Assembly (NCBI RefSeq): GCF_003217515.1 | Contig: NZ_QJSX01000011.1 | Coordinates: forward strand, 129,517-193,516 | From: Deinococcus yavapaiensis KR-236 | Lineage (GTDB): Bacteria > Deinococcota > Deinococci > Deinococcales > Deinococcaceae | Reading direction: 5' to 3' | DNA: 64,000 nucleotides | Shown here: piece by piece, positions 29,351-39,386 of the stretch | Layout of the letters: the number at the start of each line of letters is the position of its first letter | Numbering within the stretch: the stretch's first letter is position 1 | The notes under the pieces: generated by a model | What the model saw: the letters and a program-made list of their open reading frames with translations, nothing else | Database searches by the model: none | Told to the model about the DNA's origin: nothing | Translations under genes and position numbers: made by a program

Positions 29351-32300
29351 TGCCTACCTTTCACGACACCGACTCCACCCTGGATTGGCTTTCGCTCGTC
29401 GACGTCGCCGGCGCTTGGTTCGCCCCGGACGTCTTGCGCGACGAATTCCCGCAAGGCCTCGACACGCCCGACCCGGCCGCGCGCCGCCGCGCGCACGCGG
29501 CGTGGCAGGAGTGGCGCGCCGCCGTCGACGACGAGGACGCCCTCTTGCCGGGCTTGCACCGCGAGTGGGTGAAGCTCGTCCTCGACGAAGTGCTCGGCTG
29601 GCGCGCCGGCGTCCTCGGCGACGTCGAGGACGACGCGTTCGCGCATGTCGTGCCGGAGTCGGGCGAGACGCTACGGCCGACCTTCGTCGTGGGCCGCGCG
29701 GGCGGCGCGCCGAAGATGCTGGTCGTCGTGCACGACGCGAACGTGGCGCTCGACAAGCCGCTCGCGAACGCGCGCGGCGCGGCGTCGCCGTTGGAGCGCG
29801 CCGCGACGTTGTGCCGCGCGCTCGGCGTGCGCGCGGCGCTCGTCACGAACGGCGAGCGTTGGACGCTGCTCGACGCGCCGCTCGGGGCCGTGTCCGGGCA
29901 CGTGTCGTGGTTCGCGCGCTTTTGGTGGCACGAACCCGTCACGTTGCGCGCCTTCGCGTCGTTGCTGAACGCGCGCCGCTTGTTCGGCCGCGAGGAAGGC
30001 ACGCCGTGGGCGCTGCTCGACCGCTCGGCGGAATTCCGCGAGGACGTCACGTCCACGCTCGGCGAGCAAGTCGAGCGCGCCGTCGAAGTGCTCGTGCGCT
30101 CCCTGGACCGCGCGAACCGCGACAAGAACGGCGCCTTGCTGCGCGACGTGTCTCCGGCCGAGCTGTACGAAGCGGGCTTGACGGTCATGATGCGGCTCGT
30201 CGTGCTGCTGTGCGCCGAGGAACGCGGGCTGCTGCTGCACGGCGAGCCGACGTGGGACGAAGGCTACGCCGTGTCGACGCTGCGCGGACAACTCGACGAA
30301 GCGGCCGATCGCGACGGCCCCGCCGTGCTCGAACGACGGCACGACGCGTGGAGTCGCTTGCTCGCCACGTTCCGCGCCGTGTATGGCGGCGTCGAGCACG
30401 AGTCCGTGCGCTTGCCTGCCCTCGGCGGTTCGCTGTTCGACCCGGACCGCTTTCCCTTCCTCGAAGGCCGCGCGAAAGGCACGACGTGGAGAGGCGCGCC
30501 CACCGAGCCGCTGCCGATCGACAACCGCACGGTGCTGCTGCTGCTGTCCGCGCTGCAGAAGCTGGAGCGCGGCGACGGCGCGCAACTCCTGTCGTACCGC
30601 GCGCTGGACGTCGAGCAGATCGGACACGTCTACGAAGGCCTGCTCGAACGCACGGTCGCGCGCACGACCGAACCCACCCTGGGATTGGAAGGCTCGAAGA
30701 AGGCGCGCAACCCGAACGTCACGCTCGCCCGCCTCGAATCCGCCGCGTTGGACGGCGAAGGCAAGCTCGTCGACTTCCTCGTCGAGGTGACGGGTCGATC
30801 GAAGTCCGCCCTCGCGAAGGCCGTGAAGAAGGACGTCGACGACCACGACCGCGCGCGCTTGCTGCGTGCGTGCGAAGGCGACGTCGCCCTGATGGAGCGC
30901 GCGCTGCCGGTCGCGCACCTGCTGCGCGTCGACGCGTGGAAGGAACCGGTCGTGTACCCGGCGGGCGCGTTCGTGGTGACACGCGGCGACGACCGCGGCG
31001 CGACCGGCGCGCACTACACGCCGAAGGCCCTCACCGAGAAGGTCGTCGCGACGACCCTCACGCCGCTCGCGTACCACGGCCCCGCCGAGGGCGAGCCGCC
31101 CGACGCATGGCGTCTCAAGACGCCCGGCGAACTCCTGGACCTCAAGATCTGCGATCCCGCGATGGGTTCGGGCGCCTTCCTCGTGCAAACGTGCCGCTGG
31201 CTCGCCGAACGGCTCGTCGAAAGCTGGGCGAATGCCGAAGCCGCCGGTTCGGTCGTCGACGCCTTCGGCGAGGTGCGCGACGCCACGAGCGGCGCGGAAC
31301 CCCTCGCGAACGACGCGGAGGAGCGCTTGCTGCTCGCGCGCCGCCTCGTCGCCGAGCGGTGCGTGTACGGCGTCGACGTCAACCCGTTCGCCGTCGAACT
31401 CGCCAAACTGTCGCTATGGCTCGTCACGCTCGCCAAGGGACGCCCGTTCGGCTTCCTCGACCACAACCTTCGCCACGGCGACAGCTTGCTCGGCTTGCAC
31501 CATTTGGAGCAGCTCACCGAGTTCGCCATGACGCCGACGGGCAAAGCGCGCCTCTTCGCGGGGAACGTCGAGGCCGCCGTGAACCGCGCGGTCGAAGCGC
31601 GCCGTCGCCTGCGCGCCACGCCGATTCGCGACATTCGGGACGTCGACGCGATGGCTTCGCTAGACGCCGAAGCGCGCGCCGTGCTAGAACGCCCGCACCA
31701 TGCCGCCGACGCCTTGATCGGGGAGGCTTTAAAGCACGCGGGCACGAAGAACGCCTTGAACCCGGCGTTGAACCTCGTTTCCGGCGACGTCGGGCGGATG
31801 CTCGAAGGCGATGCCCAAGCCGCGAAGACCGTGACGGACCGGGCCGCCGCCTCGCTCGCGACTGACTTGCCCAGCAAGGGTCGGCCGCGCCGCCCATTTC
31901 ATTGGCCACTCGAATTTCCCGAAGTATTTGTGCGTGAATATGGTGGTTTCGACGCCTTTGTCGGCAATCCTCCATTTGCTTTTGGCAAAGACGTCTCAAC
32001 TACAATGGGGAGCAGCTACAATCATTTTTTGGCAAATCGAAACAGTCACGCAACAAGAAATATTGACTTGTGTGTACATTTTTTACTTCTCAGCTCTACT
32101 CTTGTCAGACGACAAGGGACCATAGGACTGATAGCGACCTCCTCGATAACCGAGGGCGAGTCTAGAATATCTGGATTGAAACATATTATTGAAGGCGGAT
32201 CAACTATCTATTCTGCAAGCCCTCGAAGGAAATGGCCAGGCAAAGCCAATGTATTTTTCTGCTTGGTTCATATCATTTCTGGAGCCTGGAGGGGCACTAA

Positions 32301-33612
32301 AAATATTGACAATTTACAGGTTCAAGAAATCAATTCTTTTCTTGAACAAGAGAATGATTGGGAGTGCAAAAGTCTATTAGAAAATGAGGGAAAGGCATTT
32401 AACGGGGTAATTCCAAACGGGGATGGCTTTTTCTTAAGTATCGAGGAAGCAGAGCGATTGCTGAAAAATCCGATCAATTCTCGCTACATCAGACCGTTTC
32501 TGATCGGCAAAGACCTAAATAGTAGCCCAAGTCAAAAACCGCAACGCTATATCATAGATGTCAACGATCTAAACGAAGGCCAACTACTTAAACTCGATGA
32601 AATTCATAATATTCTTGAGATGCGCGTTAAGCCTCATCGATTTGAGATAAGAAGCAGTAAGCCATCTTTATGGAAGCAATGGTGGATTTATGAAAAGAAT
32701 GCAAAAGCATTGGCAAAAGTGCTTCCAAAATATGCAGAGGTTTTGGCAATATCAAGGGTTAGCAGTTCTTGCTCTTTCGCTTTTGTCCCCTCTAACTACG
32801 TCTTCGACAGCGCAGTAGTTGTAATCCCAACTGAATCAAGAGCGCTATTTGCAGTCTTGCAAAGCAATCTTCATTTGGTGCATGCCTGGAGATATGGAGG
32901 CCGACTAAAATCCGATCTACGGTACAGCCCAACGATGTGCTTCACAACATTCCCAATTCCACACTCGATTACTTATGACGATGATCTCGCAAAATCCGGC
33001 CGACGCCTTGAAAACTTGAGAAGGGATTGCATGGAATCCAGAGGTATTGGACTTACCGCACTACTGCGGCTTGTAAATAGCAATGATTGCAACGATCATG
33101 ATGTGAAAGAATTAAGAAATGAAATAGTGAGTAATGATAAAATAGTAGCAAAAGCATACGGAATCTACTTTGACTTAAATCATGGTTTCCACGATGTATC
33201 GTACTTACCCGAGAATGATCGGAGACGTTTCACGATTTCGGAAGTTGCACGGTTAGAGGTTTTAGCTCGCCTAGCGAACCTGAATTTCGAGTACTACGAG
33301 GCAGAGCAAGCGAAGGCGACCCTGCCCGTGAAGGGCCACGCCAAGAAGTCCGGTAAGGCGGACGCGGCGACTGTCGACGACAAGCAACCCGACTTGTTCG
33401 GTACCACCACTGCAACCTCGCCTTCGGACCGCGCGACCGCGATCGCGGCGTTCCTACGCGAGCGAGGGGGATGGCACGGCAAGGACGCGATCGTGACGAA
33501 CTTGAAGCTGCCGGACTCGGCGTGGAGCACAGCAATCGCGCAGCTGCTCGACGCGGGCCTCGTCGAGCGCGAAGGCGAGAAGCGCGGCGCGAAGTACCGA
33601 GCGAAGTCGTGA
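29350..33612 (+). CDS. drmMI: DISARM adenine methyltransferase DrmMI
   Basis: 1420-residue N6-adenine DNA methyltransferase of the large type IIG-like form without an obvious nuclease. SAM-binding motif I is 'DPAMGSGAFLVQ' (about residue 600), followed by 'VYGVDVNPFAVELAKLSLWL' and the catalytic motif IV 'FVGNPPFAFG' (N at residue 873). From about residue 848 to 1315 the gene is AT-rich: one 60-base line at 32341 counts 37% G+C, against 73% at 30901. This block uses AGA, ATA and TTA codons that are rare around it and is probably the target-recognition region acquired from a different source. The frame is intact throughout. The ATG overlaps the drmD stop (TGATG). Confidence 0.87.
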   Translation: MPTFHDTDSTLDWLSLVDVAGAWFAPDVLRDEFPQGLDTPDPAARRRAHAAWQEWRAAVDDEDALLPGLHREWVKLVLDEVLGWRAGVLGDVEDDAFAHVVPESGETLRPTFVVGRAGGAPKMLVVVHDANVALDKPLANARGAASPLERAATLCRALGVRAALVTNGERWTLLDAPLGAVSGHVSWFARFWWHEPVTLRAFASLLNARRLFGREEGTPWALLDRSAEFREDVTSTLGEQVERAVEVLVRSLDRANRDKNGALLRDVSPAELYEAGLTVMMRLVVLLCAEERGLLLHGEPTWDEGYAVSTLRGQLDEAADRDGPAVLERRHDAWSRLLATFRAVYGGVEHESVRLPALGGSLFDPDRFPFLEGRAKGTTWRGAPTEPLPIDNRTVLLLLSALQKLERGDGAQLLSYRALDVEQIGHVYEGLLERTVARTTEPTLGLEGSKKARNPNVTLARLESAALDGEGKLVDFLVEVTGRSKSALAKAVKKDVDDHDRARLLRACEGDVALMERALPVAHLLRVDAWKEPVVYPAGAFVVTRGDDRGATGAHYTPKALTEKVVATTLTPLAYHGPAEGEPPDAWRLKTPGELLDLKICDPAMGSGAFLVQTCRWLAERLVESWANAEAAGSVVDAFGEVRDATSGAEPLANDAEERLLLARRLVAERCVYGVDVNPFAVELAKLSLWLVTLAKGRPFGFLDHNLRHGDSLLGLHHLEQLTEFAMTPTGKARLFAGNVEAAVNRAVEARRRLRATPIRDIRDVDAMASLDAEARAVLERPHHAADALIGEALKHAGTKNALNPALNLVSGDVGRMLEGDAQAAKTVTDRAAASLATDLPSKGRPRRPFHWPLEFPEVFVREYGGFDAFVGNPPFAFGKDVSTTMGSSYNHFLANRNSHATRNIDLCVHFLLLSSTLVRRQGTIGLIATSSITEGESRISGLKHIIEGGSTIYSASPRRKWPGKANVFFCLVHIISGAWRGTKNIDNLQVQEINSFLEQENDWECKSLLENEGKAFNGVIPNGDGFFLSIEEAERLLKNPINSRYIRPFLIGKDLNSSPSQKPQRYIIDVNDLNEGQLLKLDEIHNILEMRVKPHRFEIRSSKPSLWKQWWIYEKNAKALAKVLPKYAEVLAISRVSSSCSFAFVPSNYVFDSAVVVIPTESRALFAVLQSNLHLVHAWRYGGRLKSDLRYSPTMCFTTFPIPHSITYDDDLAKSGRRLENLRRDCMESRGIGLTALLRLVNSNDCNDHDVKELRNEIVSNDKIVAKAYGIYFDLNHGFHDVSYLPENDRRRFTISEVARLEVLARLANLNFEYYEAEQAKATLPVKGHAKKSGKADAATVDDKQPDLFGTTTATSPSDRATAIAAFLRERGGWHGKDAIVTNLKLPDSAWSTAIAQLLDAGLVEREGEKRGAKYRAKS

Positions 33613-33638
33613 AGGACGATCGGAAGGAGAAGTCGAAC

Positions 33639-36600
33639 ATGACGAACGAAGCAAGGCGACGGGGCGGCGCGCTCGAACGTCCCCCTCGAATTCCGAGCGC
33701 GTGGCTCGCGAGCCTTGACGCCTTCACGCGGCTCGACGAGCACACGTTGGCATTGCCGGGCGACCGCGAGCGGTGGCGCGATGTGGGCGAAGGCGACGCG
33801 GTCCTCGTGGCCGAGGAGCACGGCGAGGAGTGGCGCGTGGTCCACGTGGGCCGCGTGTACCGCGTGCGGTCCACGAGCGCAGAGACGACCTTGTACTTCG
33901 ACGTGTCGCGCCGCGTGGACGGCGAGCCGTCGCTGGCGTCGCTCGGTTTCGACGGGCACGATCCGCGCGTCCTCGTGGCACGCGTGGACCAGGCGGCGTT
34001 CGCGAAGGCGGTGCGCGACGCCACGGGCGCGGCGTGGGAAACGCTGCCGACGAGCGACGATCAGGCGTACGTGCGCGAGCTGCTGCGACTCGCGCTCGTC
34101 GACGACTTGCTCGGCCCGGCCGACGGGCCGCACGAGGAGATCGTCGAGATGAGCGTGCGCGACCGGTACCTCGTCGGGAAGCTCGCGCCCGTCGACGTGA
34201 TCGCGAATCCCGTCGCGACGCTCGACGCCGACGAGGACGCTGGCGCGCCGATCGACTTGCGGCCGCTCGAAGGCGTCGCGGCGGACCCCGGGCAGGCGTT
34301 GGAGGGCGCGTCGGGCCGCCCGAATCCCGAGGAGGAAGCGTCGGAGCTCGACGCGTCGCGCAACGCGTCCATCGTGCCGTCGTCGTTCGGCTTGACCTTC
34401 TGCGTGGACGCGGACGCGACGCACGTGGAAGTCGAAGCGACGTGGGGACGGTACGAACGCCGCGAAAGCGAACGGCAAACCGACCCTCGAACGCAACGCC
34501 CGATGCGGGCGTGGAAGCGGATTCCATCGGGCGGGAAGTTCGCCTTGAGCTTGGACGGCGCGATGATCGAGCCGATCGCGCCGGACCCGGCGTGCCCGGG
34601 CGTCGTCGTGCGCGGTCGCGTGCGCCTCTCGCCGAACGGTCGCGACCGCCTCGTGACGCTGTTCCTCGTGAACACGCAACGCGAGCCCGACGCGAACGTG
34701 GACGCCGCGTGGCTCTTCCAACCCGAACTCGTCGTGCGCGACCTCGGCCGCGACGGATCGTTCCGGCGCCGCCCGCCCTTGGAGGAGGACGGCACGGACG
34801 CGGAGCGCGCGGCGCTCGCGATGCTGTACCGCGAACACGTGGAGTTCGCCGTGGGGCACGGCGTGGCCGTCGCGGCGCGCGTGTCGCTGTTCGATTTCGA
34901 GCGCGCGACGGAAGTGCGGACGCGGGTGATGCCGAGCTACGAAGTGCCGATCACGGAGACGCCGCCGCTCGACGGCGTGCCGAGCGACTTCCTGGACATG
35001 CGCCGCCTCGCGGCGATGGACCGCGAGACGCTCGTCGCGGGCTTCGACGCCTTCGTCGCGTCGTACACGGCTTGGATCGCGGCGCAGCGCGCGAGGATCG
35101 CCACCGACGTCGCGGGCTGGGAGGACACGGCGAACGCCGCGCTGGAGCGGTGCGAGCACGTGCGCGACCGCCTGAGGGAAGGCGTGGACGTGCTGCGGCA
35201 CGACGACGCCGCCCTTGAGGCCTTTCGCTTCGCGAACCTCGCGATGGCCGATCAGCGCGTTCGTTCCATCTTCGCGTTGCGTCGCCGCCGCGGCGAGACG
35301 TTGACGGTGGGGGACGTGGACGTGCCGCGCAACCACTCGTGGCGTGCGTTCCAGTTGGCGTTCGTGCTGCTCGGCGTGCCGTCGCTCGCGAACCCGGCGC
35401 ACAAGGACCGCACGAGCGACGTGGACGCCGAGGCGGATTTGCTGTGGTTCCCGACGGGCGGCGGGAAGACCGAGGCGTACCTTGGCGTGGCGGCGTTCGC
35501 GATGGCGATGCGCCGCCTTCGCCCCGACCTCGGCGAACTCGACGGTTCGCGTGGCTTGTCGGTGATCATGCGGTACACGCTGCGGTTGCTGACGATGCAG
35601 CAATTTCAACGAGCGAGCGCGTTGATCTGCGCGATGGAGCGCTTGCGCGCGGCCGAGCCGACCGTGTGGGGTCGCTCGCCGTTCCGCATCGGTCTGTGGG
35701 TCGGGCAGAAGAGCACCCCGAACACCGTGAAGGAAGCGCACGAGGCGATTCAGGCCGAGAGAAACGGCAAGCGGCCGCGCGCCGCGAGCCCCGCGCAACT
35801 CACGACGTGTCCGTGGTGCGGCGCGGAGATCGACCCGAAACGCGACGTCGTGGTGGACGCCGAGCAGGGCGCGACGAGCTTGTACTGTTCGGACGTGGTC
35901 GACGCGTGCCCCTTCGCCGACACGAACGGGCCCGGGCTGCCGGTCGTGGTGGTCGACGAGGAGCTGTACCACCGCCCGCCGTCCATGCTGATCGCGACGG
36001 TCGACAAATTCGCGATGATGGCATGGAAAGGGCAGGTGCGCACGCTGTTCGGACGCGTGGAAGCCGAGTGCCCGCGGCACGGGTTGTTGTGGCCGGACTC
36101 GGAGTGCAACGGCGCCCACCCCGTCAAAGGGAAGCTACCGGCGACGACGGTGCGCAAAGTCCGGCAGATTCGCCCGCCGGACTTGATCATCCAAGACGAG
36201 TTCCACCTCATCTCGGGCCCACTCGGGACCATGGTGGGGCTGTACGAGACGGCGGTGGACGCGTTGTGCTCGTGGCGCCTGGGCGACGCCACCGTGCGCC
36301 CGAAGGTACTCGCGTCGACCGCGACGGTGCGCAAAGCCGAAGAGCAAGTCAACGGGGTGTTCCTGAGGCGCGCGACCGTCTTCCCGCCGCACGGCGTGGA
36401 CGTCGGCGACAACTTCTTCTCGCGTCGAACGCCGACGAGCGAGAAGCCCGGGCGCTCGTACCTCGGCGTGTGCGCGCCCGGCTCGTCGAAACCCGCGATG
36501 CTCATCCGCGTGTACGTCGCGCTCCTCACGGGCGCGCAAGCCCTCTTCGAACGCTTCGGCGCGGCGGCCGACCCGTACATGACTCTCGTGGGGTACTTCA

Positions 36601-37541
36601 ACGCTCTGCGGGAGCTCGGCGGCATGAAGCGCTTGTGCGAGGACGACGTGCAGACGCGCTCGTTCCGCGTCAGCATGAGCGCCATCGAACGGCCGGGCCT
36701 CGTGCAGCGGTCCGTGCGCGAAGTCGTGGAGCTCACGTCGCGCGTGTCGAACCGCGACATCCCGCTCACCTTGGATCGCTTGGAGACGAAGCACAAGACG
36801 GCGTGGTCGAAAGGCGAGGCGCGCGCCGTGGACGTCGTGCTCGCCACGAACATGCTCTCCGTCGGCGTGGACGTGAACCGCCTCGGCCTCATGGCCGTGA
36901 ACGGTCAACCGAAGACCACCGCCGAGTACATCCAAGCGACGAGCCGCGTCGGCCGCTCATCGCCCGGCCTGGTCGTGACGGTGCTGTCGTGGTCGCGTCC
37001 GCGAGATTTGTCGCACTACGAGACCTTCGAGCATTACCACGCGACGTTCTACCAGCACGTCGAAGCGCAGTCCGTCACGCCGTTCGCGCCGCGCGCCCTC
37101 GACCGCGGGCTCACGGGCACGCTCGTGAGCTTCGCGCGCCTCGGGGGCCGGGAGCTCAACGCGAACGTCGGCGCGGGCGCGCTCGACGACGTGACGCGCG
37201 CGGAAGCCGTGGAGGCGACGGCGCTCGTCGCGCGGCGCGCCGGTCTCGTGACCGGCAAGCACGCGGCGAGCGACGACGCGCGCGACATGACGCGCGCGCG
37301 CTTCGATCTCTGGGTGCGCGAAGCGAAGCGGCCCGGGCGCGACCTCGGGTACCAGGAAGGCACGGGTACCGTCGCGGCGTTGTTGCAGTCGCCGAGCGCC
37401 GCGACGTGGACGGAGACGACCGTGCCGATGTCGATGCGCGAAGTCGAGCCGAGCGTGCGCCTCGTGATGGACAAGTCCAAAGCGCACGACGGCCCCGCGT
37501 GGCGCGCCGCGCTCACCGAGGACGAAGGAGTCGAAGCATGA
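33639..37541 (+). CDS. drmA: DISARM helicase-domain protein DrmA
   Basis: 1300-residue SF2 helicase-like protein found in all DISARM classes, where it works with DrmB to bind and translocate DNA and to scan for non-self DNA. Walker A is 'WFPTGGGKTEAYLG' (about residue 605), a zinc-binding pair is in 'CPWCGAEID', Walker B is 'LIIQDEFHLISG', and the second RecA domain has 'ATNMLSVGVDVNRLG' and 'QATSRVGRSSPG'. Start: ATG with AAGGAG nine bases upstream; an earlier GTG at 33609 overlapping the drmMI stop is an alternative. The stop overlaps the drmB start (ATGA). Confidence 0.88.
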   Translation: MTNEARRRGGALERPPRIPSAWLASLDAFTRLDEHTLALPGDRERWRDVGEGDAVLVAEEHGEEWRVVHVGRVYRVRSTSAETTLYFDVSRRVDGEPSLASLGFDGHDPRVLVARVDQAAFAKAVRDATGAAWETLPTSDDQAYVRELLRLALVDDLLGPADGPHEEIVEMSVRDRYLVGKLAPVDVIANPVATLDADEDAGAPIDLRPLEGVAADPGQALEGASGRPNPEEEASELDASRNASIVPSSFGLTFCVDADATHVEVEATWGRYERRESERQTDPRTQRPMRAWKRIPSGGKFALSLDGAMIEPIAPDPACPGVVVRGRVRLSPNGRDRLVTLFLVNTQREPDANVDAAWLFQPELVVRDLGRDGSFRRRPPLEEDGTDAERAALAMLYREHVEFAVGHGVAVAARVSLFDFERATEVRTRVMPSYEVPITETPPLDGVPSDFLDMRRLAAMDRETLVAGFDAFVASYTAWIAAQRARIATDVAGWEDTANAALERCEHVRDRLREGVDVLRHDDAALEAFRFANLAMADQRVRSIFALRRRRGETLTVGDVDVPRNHSWRAFQLAFVLLGVPSLANPAHKDRTSDVDAEADLLWFPTGGGKTEAYLGVAAFAMAMRRLRPDLGELDGSRGLSVIMRYTLRLLTMQQFQRASALICAMERLRAAEPTVWGRSPFRIGLWVGQKSTPNTVKEAHEAIQAERNGKRPRAASPAQLTTCPWCGAEIDPKRDVVVDAEQGATSLYCSDVVDACPFADTNGPGLPVVVVDEELYHRPPSMLIATVDKFAMMAWKGQVRTLFGRVEAECPRHGLLWPDSECNGAHPVKGKLPATTVRKVRQIRPPDLIIQDEFHLISGPLGTMVGLYETAVDALCSWRLGDATVRPKVLASTATVRKAEEQVNGVFLRRATVFPPHGVDVGDNFFSRRTPTSEKPGRSYLGVCAPGSSKPAMLIRVYVALLTGAQALFERFGAAADPYMTLVGYFNALRELGGMKRLCEDDVQTRSFRVSMSAIERPGLVQRSVREVVELTSRVSNRDIPLTLDRLETKHKTAWSKGEARAVDVVLATNMLSVGVDVNRLGLMAVNGQPKTTAEYIQATSRVGRSSPGLVVTVLSWSRPRDLSHYETFEHYHATFYQHVEAQSVTPFAPRALDRGLTGTLVSFARLGGRELNANVGAGALDDVTRAEAVEATALVARRAGLVTGKHAASDDARDMTRARFDLWVREAKRPGRDLGYQEGTGTVAALLQSPSAATWTETTVPMSMREVEPSVRLVMDKSKAHDGPAWRAALTEDEGVEA

Positions 37542-39385
37542 CGAAATTCACCACCGCGCCCGTCGGGACCGTGCGGCCCAGCCAGTTGCTGTGGACGTAC
37601 GGGCCCGGCGCGCTCGTGGACTTGCCGAACTTGTCGGTCGTCACGATGGGCCTCGACCAGTGGCGCGAAAGCACATGCGAAGTCGTGGACGAACCGCGCC
37701 TCCTCGCGGCCGTGCGCCGCACCCTCGGGCCGCAAGTCGAGCGTCTTCGCAAACCGCCCGTCGCGGACGACGACGTGGACCCGTTGTCCGCGGAGGCGCA
37801 CCAAGGCGTGCCGGTGCGACCGTTCCCGCGTTGGTTGCGTTGCGTGCGGTGCGGTCTGCTCGGCGAGTTCGACTCAGGGTTGTTCGACCTCGACGCCGAC
37901 GCGTTCCGACCGGAACGTTCGTCGTTCGTGCACACAAACTGCGAGAAGGGCAAGCGCAGCGACGCCGTGCCCGCGAGGTTCCTGCTCGCGTGCGAGAACG
38001 GGCACCTGGACGACTTCCCGTGGCATTGGTTCGTGCATGGCGGTCCGAGCGACTGCGGCGGCACACTGCGTTTTTTCGAGCGCGGCGCGTCGCTGCAGAC
38101 GGAGAACTTGTGGGTGCGGTGCGACACGTGCGAAGCCGCGAAGTCCCTCGCGCACGCGTTTGGCGAGGAAGGCCGGCGCGCGCTGCCCGCGTGTCGCGGT
38201 CGACATCCGCACTTGGATCGGTACGAGGACGGGTGTGAAGCGCGGCCGCGCGCCGTGGTGCTCGGCGCGACGAACACGTGGTTTCCGGTGACGCTGTCCG
38301 CCCTCGCGATCCCACTGGCCGAGGACAAGCTCGGACAGTTCGTCGAAGACGCGTGGGAAGACCTCAAGGACGCGGAGGATGCCAGCGAACTGCGTGGTGT
38401 GCTGAAGACGTTGCGCAAGCGTGGGCACTTCCCGGCGCTCGACGCTTTGACGACCGAGGAGGTGTGGGACGCGGTCGAGCGCAAGCGGTCCGGGGCGAGC
38501 ACCGCGACGTCCGACGCCGCGTCGACCGAGGACATGAAGCGGCCTGAGTGGACGGTCCTCACGGCCGCCCCGGCGGCGTCCTCGTGGCCGCACTTCCTCT
38601 CCGAGCGCGTCGACGTGCCGACGGCGTTCGCGTCGACGATCGCGTCGGTGTCGCTCGTGAAGCGTCTGCGTGAAGTCAACGCGCTGCTCGGCTTCACGCG
38701 CGTCGACTCGCCGGAGGAGGTGCTGGACGTCGGCGCGCGCGACCGTGTCGCGTCGCTGACGGCCGCGCGCCCTCGCTGGGTGCCGGCGTCCGAAGTGCAC
38801 GGCGAAGGCGTGTTCGTGCGTTTCGACGAGGCGGAACTGCGCAGGTGGGAAGCGCGTCCGGCAGTGCGCGAACGCGACGAGCGCTTGCGGCGCGGGCATC
38901 GAGGATGGCGCGCGAGCCGCGACCTTCCGCCCGACGCGCACTACCCAGGCGTGCGGTACGCGATGCTGCACTCGCTCGCGCACCTGCTGATTCGGGAGTT
39001 CGCGTTGGAGTGCGGGTACGGCGCGGCGAGCATTCGCGAACGCGTGTACGCCGACGCGGACGCGGCCAGTCCCATGGGAGGCTTCTTGCTGTACACGGCC
39101 GCGGCGGACGCGGACGGCACGCTCGGCGGGCTCGTCGAGCTCGGCAAGCCCGAGAACCTCGGGCGGGTGCTCGCCCAAGCGCTGCGGCGCGCGCGCGTGT
39201 GCTCGTCGGACCCGTTGTGCTCCGAGCACGACCCCGGTCAGGATCGCTCCTTGCACGCCGCGGCGTGCCACGCGTGCGAATTCGTCGCCGAGACGTCGTG
39301 CGAGCGCGGCAACCGCTACTTGGACCGCGCGTTGCTCGTGCCGACTTTCGAGTGCGTGGACGCCGCGTTCTTCGGAAGAGCGTGA
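37538..39385 (+). CDS. drmB: DISARM DUF1998 protein DrmB
   Basis: 615-residue DUF1998-type protein, the obligate partner of DrmA. Paired cysteines occur in 'RCVRCGLLGEF', 'LLACENGHLDDFPW', 'RCDTCEAAK' and in the C-terminal DUF1998 region ('CSSDPLCSEH', 'AACHACEF', 'TSCERGNRYLDR'), which fit structural zinc sites. The conserved 'MLHSLAHLLIREFALECGYG' helix is present. The ATG overlaps the drmA stop and one base separates its stop from drmC, so the core operon is tightly coupled. Confidence 0.88.
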   Translation: MTKFTTAPVGTVRPSQLLWTYGPGALVDLPNLSVVTMGLDQWRESTCEVVDEPRLLAAVRRTLGPQVERLRKPPVADDDVDPLSAEAHQGVPVRPFPRWLRCVRCGLLGEFDSGLFDLDADAFRPERSSFVHTNCEKGKRSDAVPARFLLACENGHLDDFPWHWFVHGGPSDCGGTLRFFERGASLQTENLWVRCDTCEAAKSLAHAFGEEGRRALPACRGRHPHLDRYEDGCEARPRAVVLGATNTWFPVTLSALAIPLAEDKLGQFVEDAWEDLKDAEDASELRGVLKTLRKRGHFPALDALTTEEVWDAVERKRSGASTATSDAASTEDMKRPEWTVLTAAPAASSWPHFLSERVDVPTAFASTIASVSLVKRLREVNALLGFTRVDSPEEVLDVGARDRVASLTAARPRWVPASEVHGEGVFVRFDEAELRRWEARPAVRERDERLRRGHRGWRASRDLPPDAHYPGVRYAMLHSLAHLLIREFALECGYGAASIRERVYADADAASPMGGFLLYTAAADADGTLGGLVELGKPENLGRVLAQALRRARVCSSDPLCSEHDPGQDRSLHAAACHACEFVAETSCERGNRYLDRALLVPTFECVDAAFFGRA

Positions 39386-39386
39386 C

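Noticed and set aside
33471..33638. A longer DrmA N-terminus
   Set aside because: The extra residues overlap the drmMI C-terminus in another frame; the ATG at 33639 has a good ribosome-binding site.
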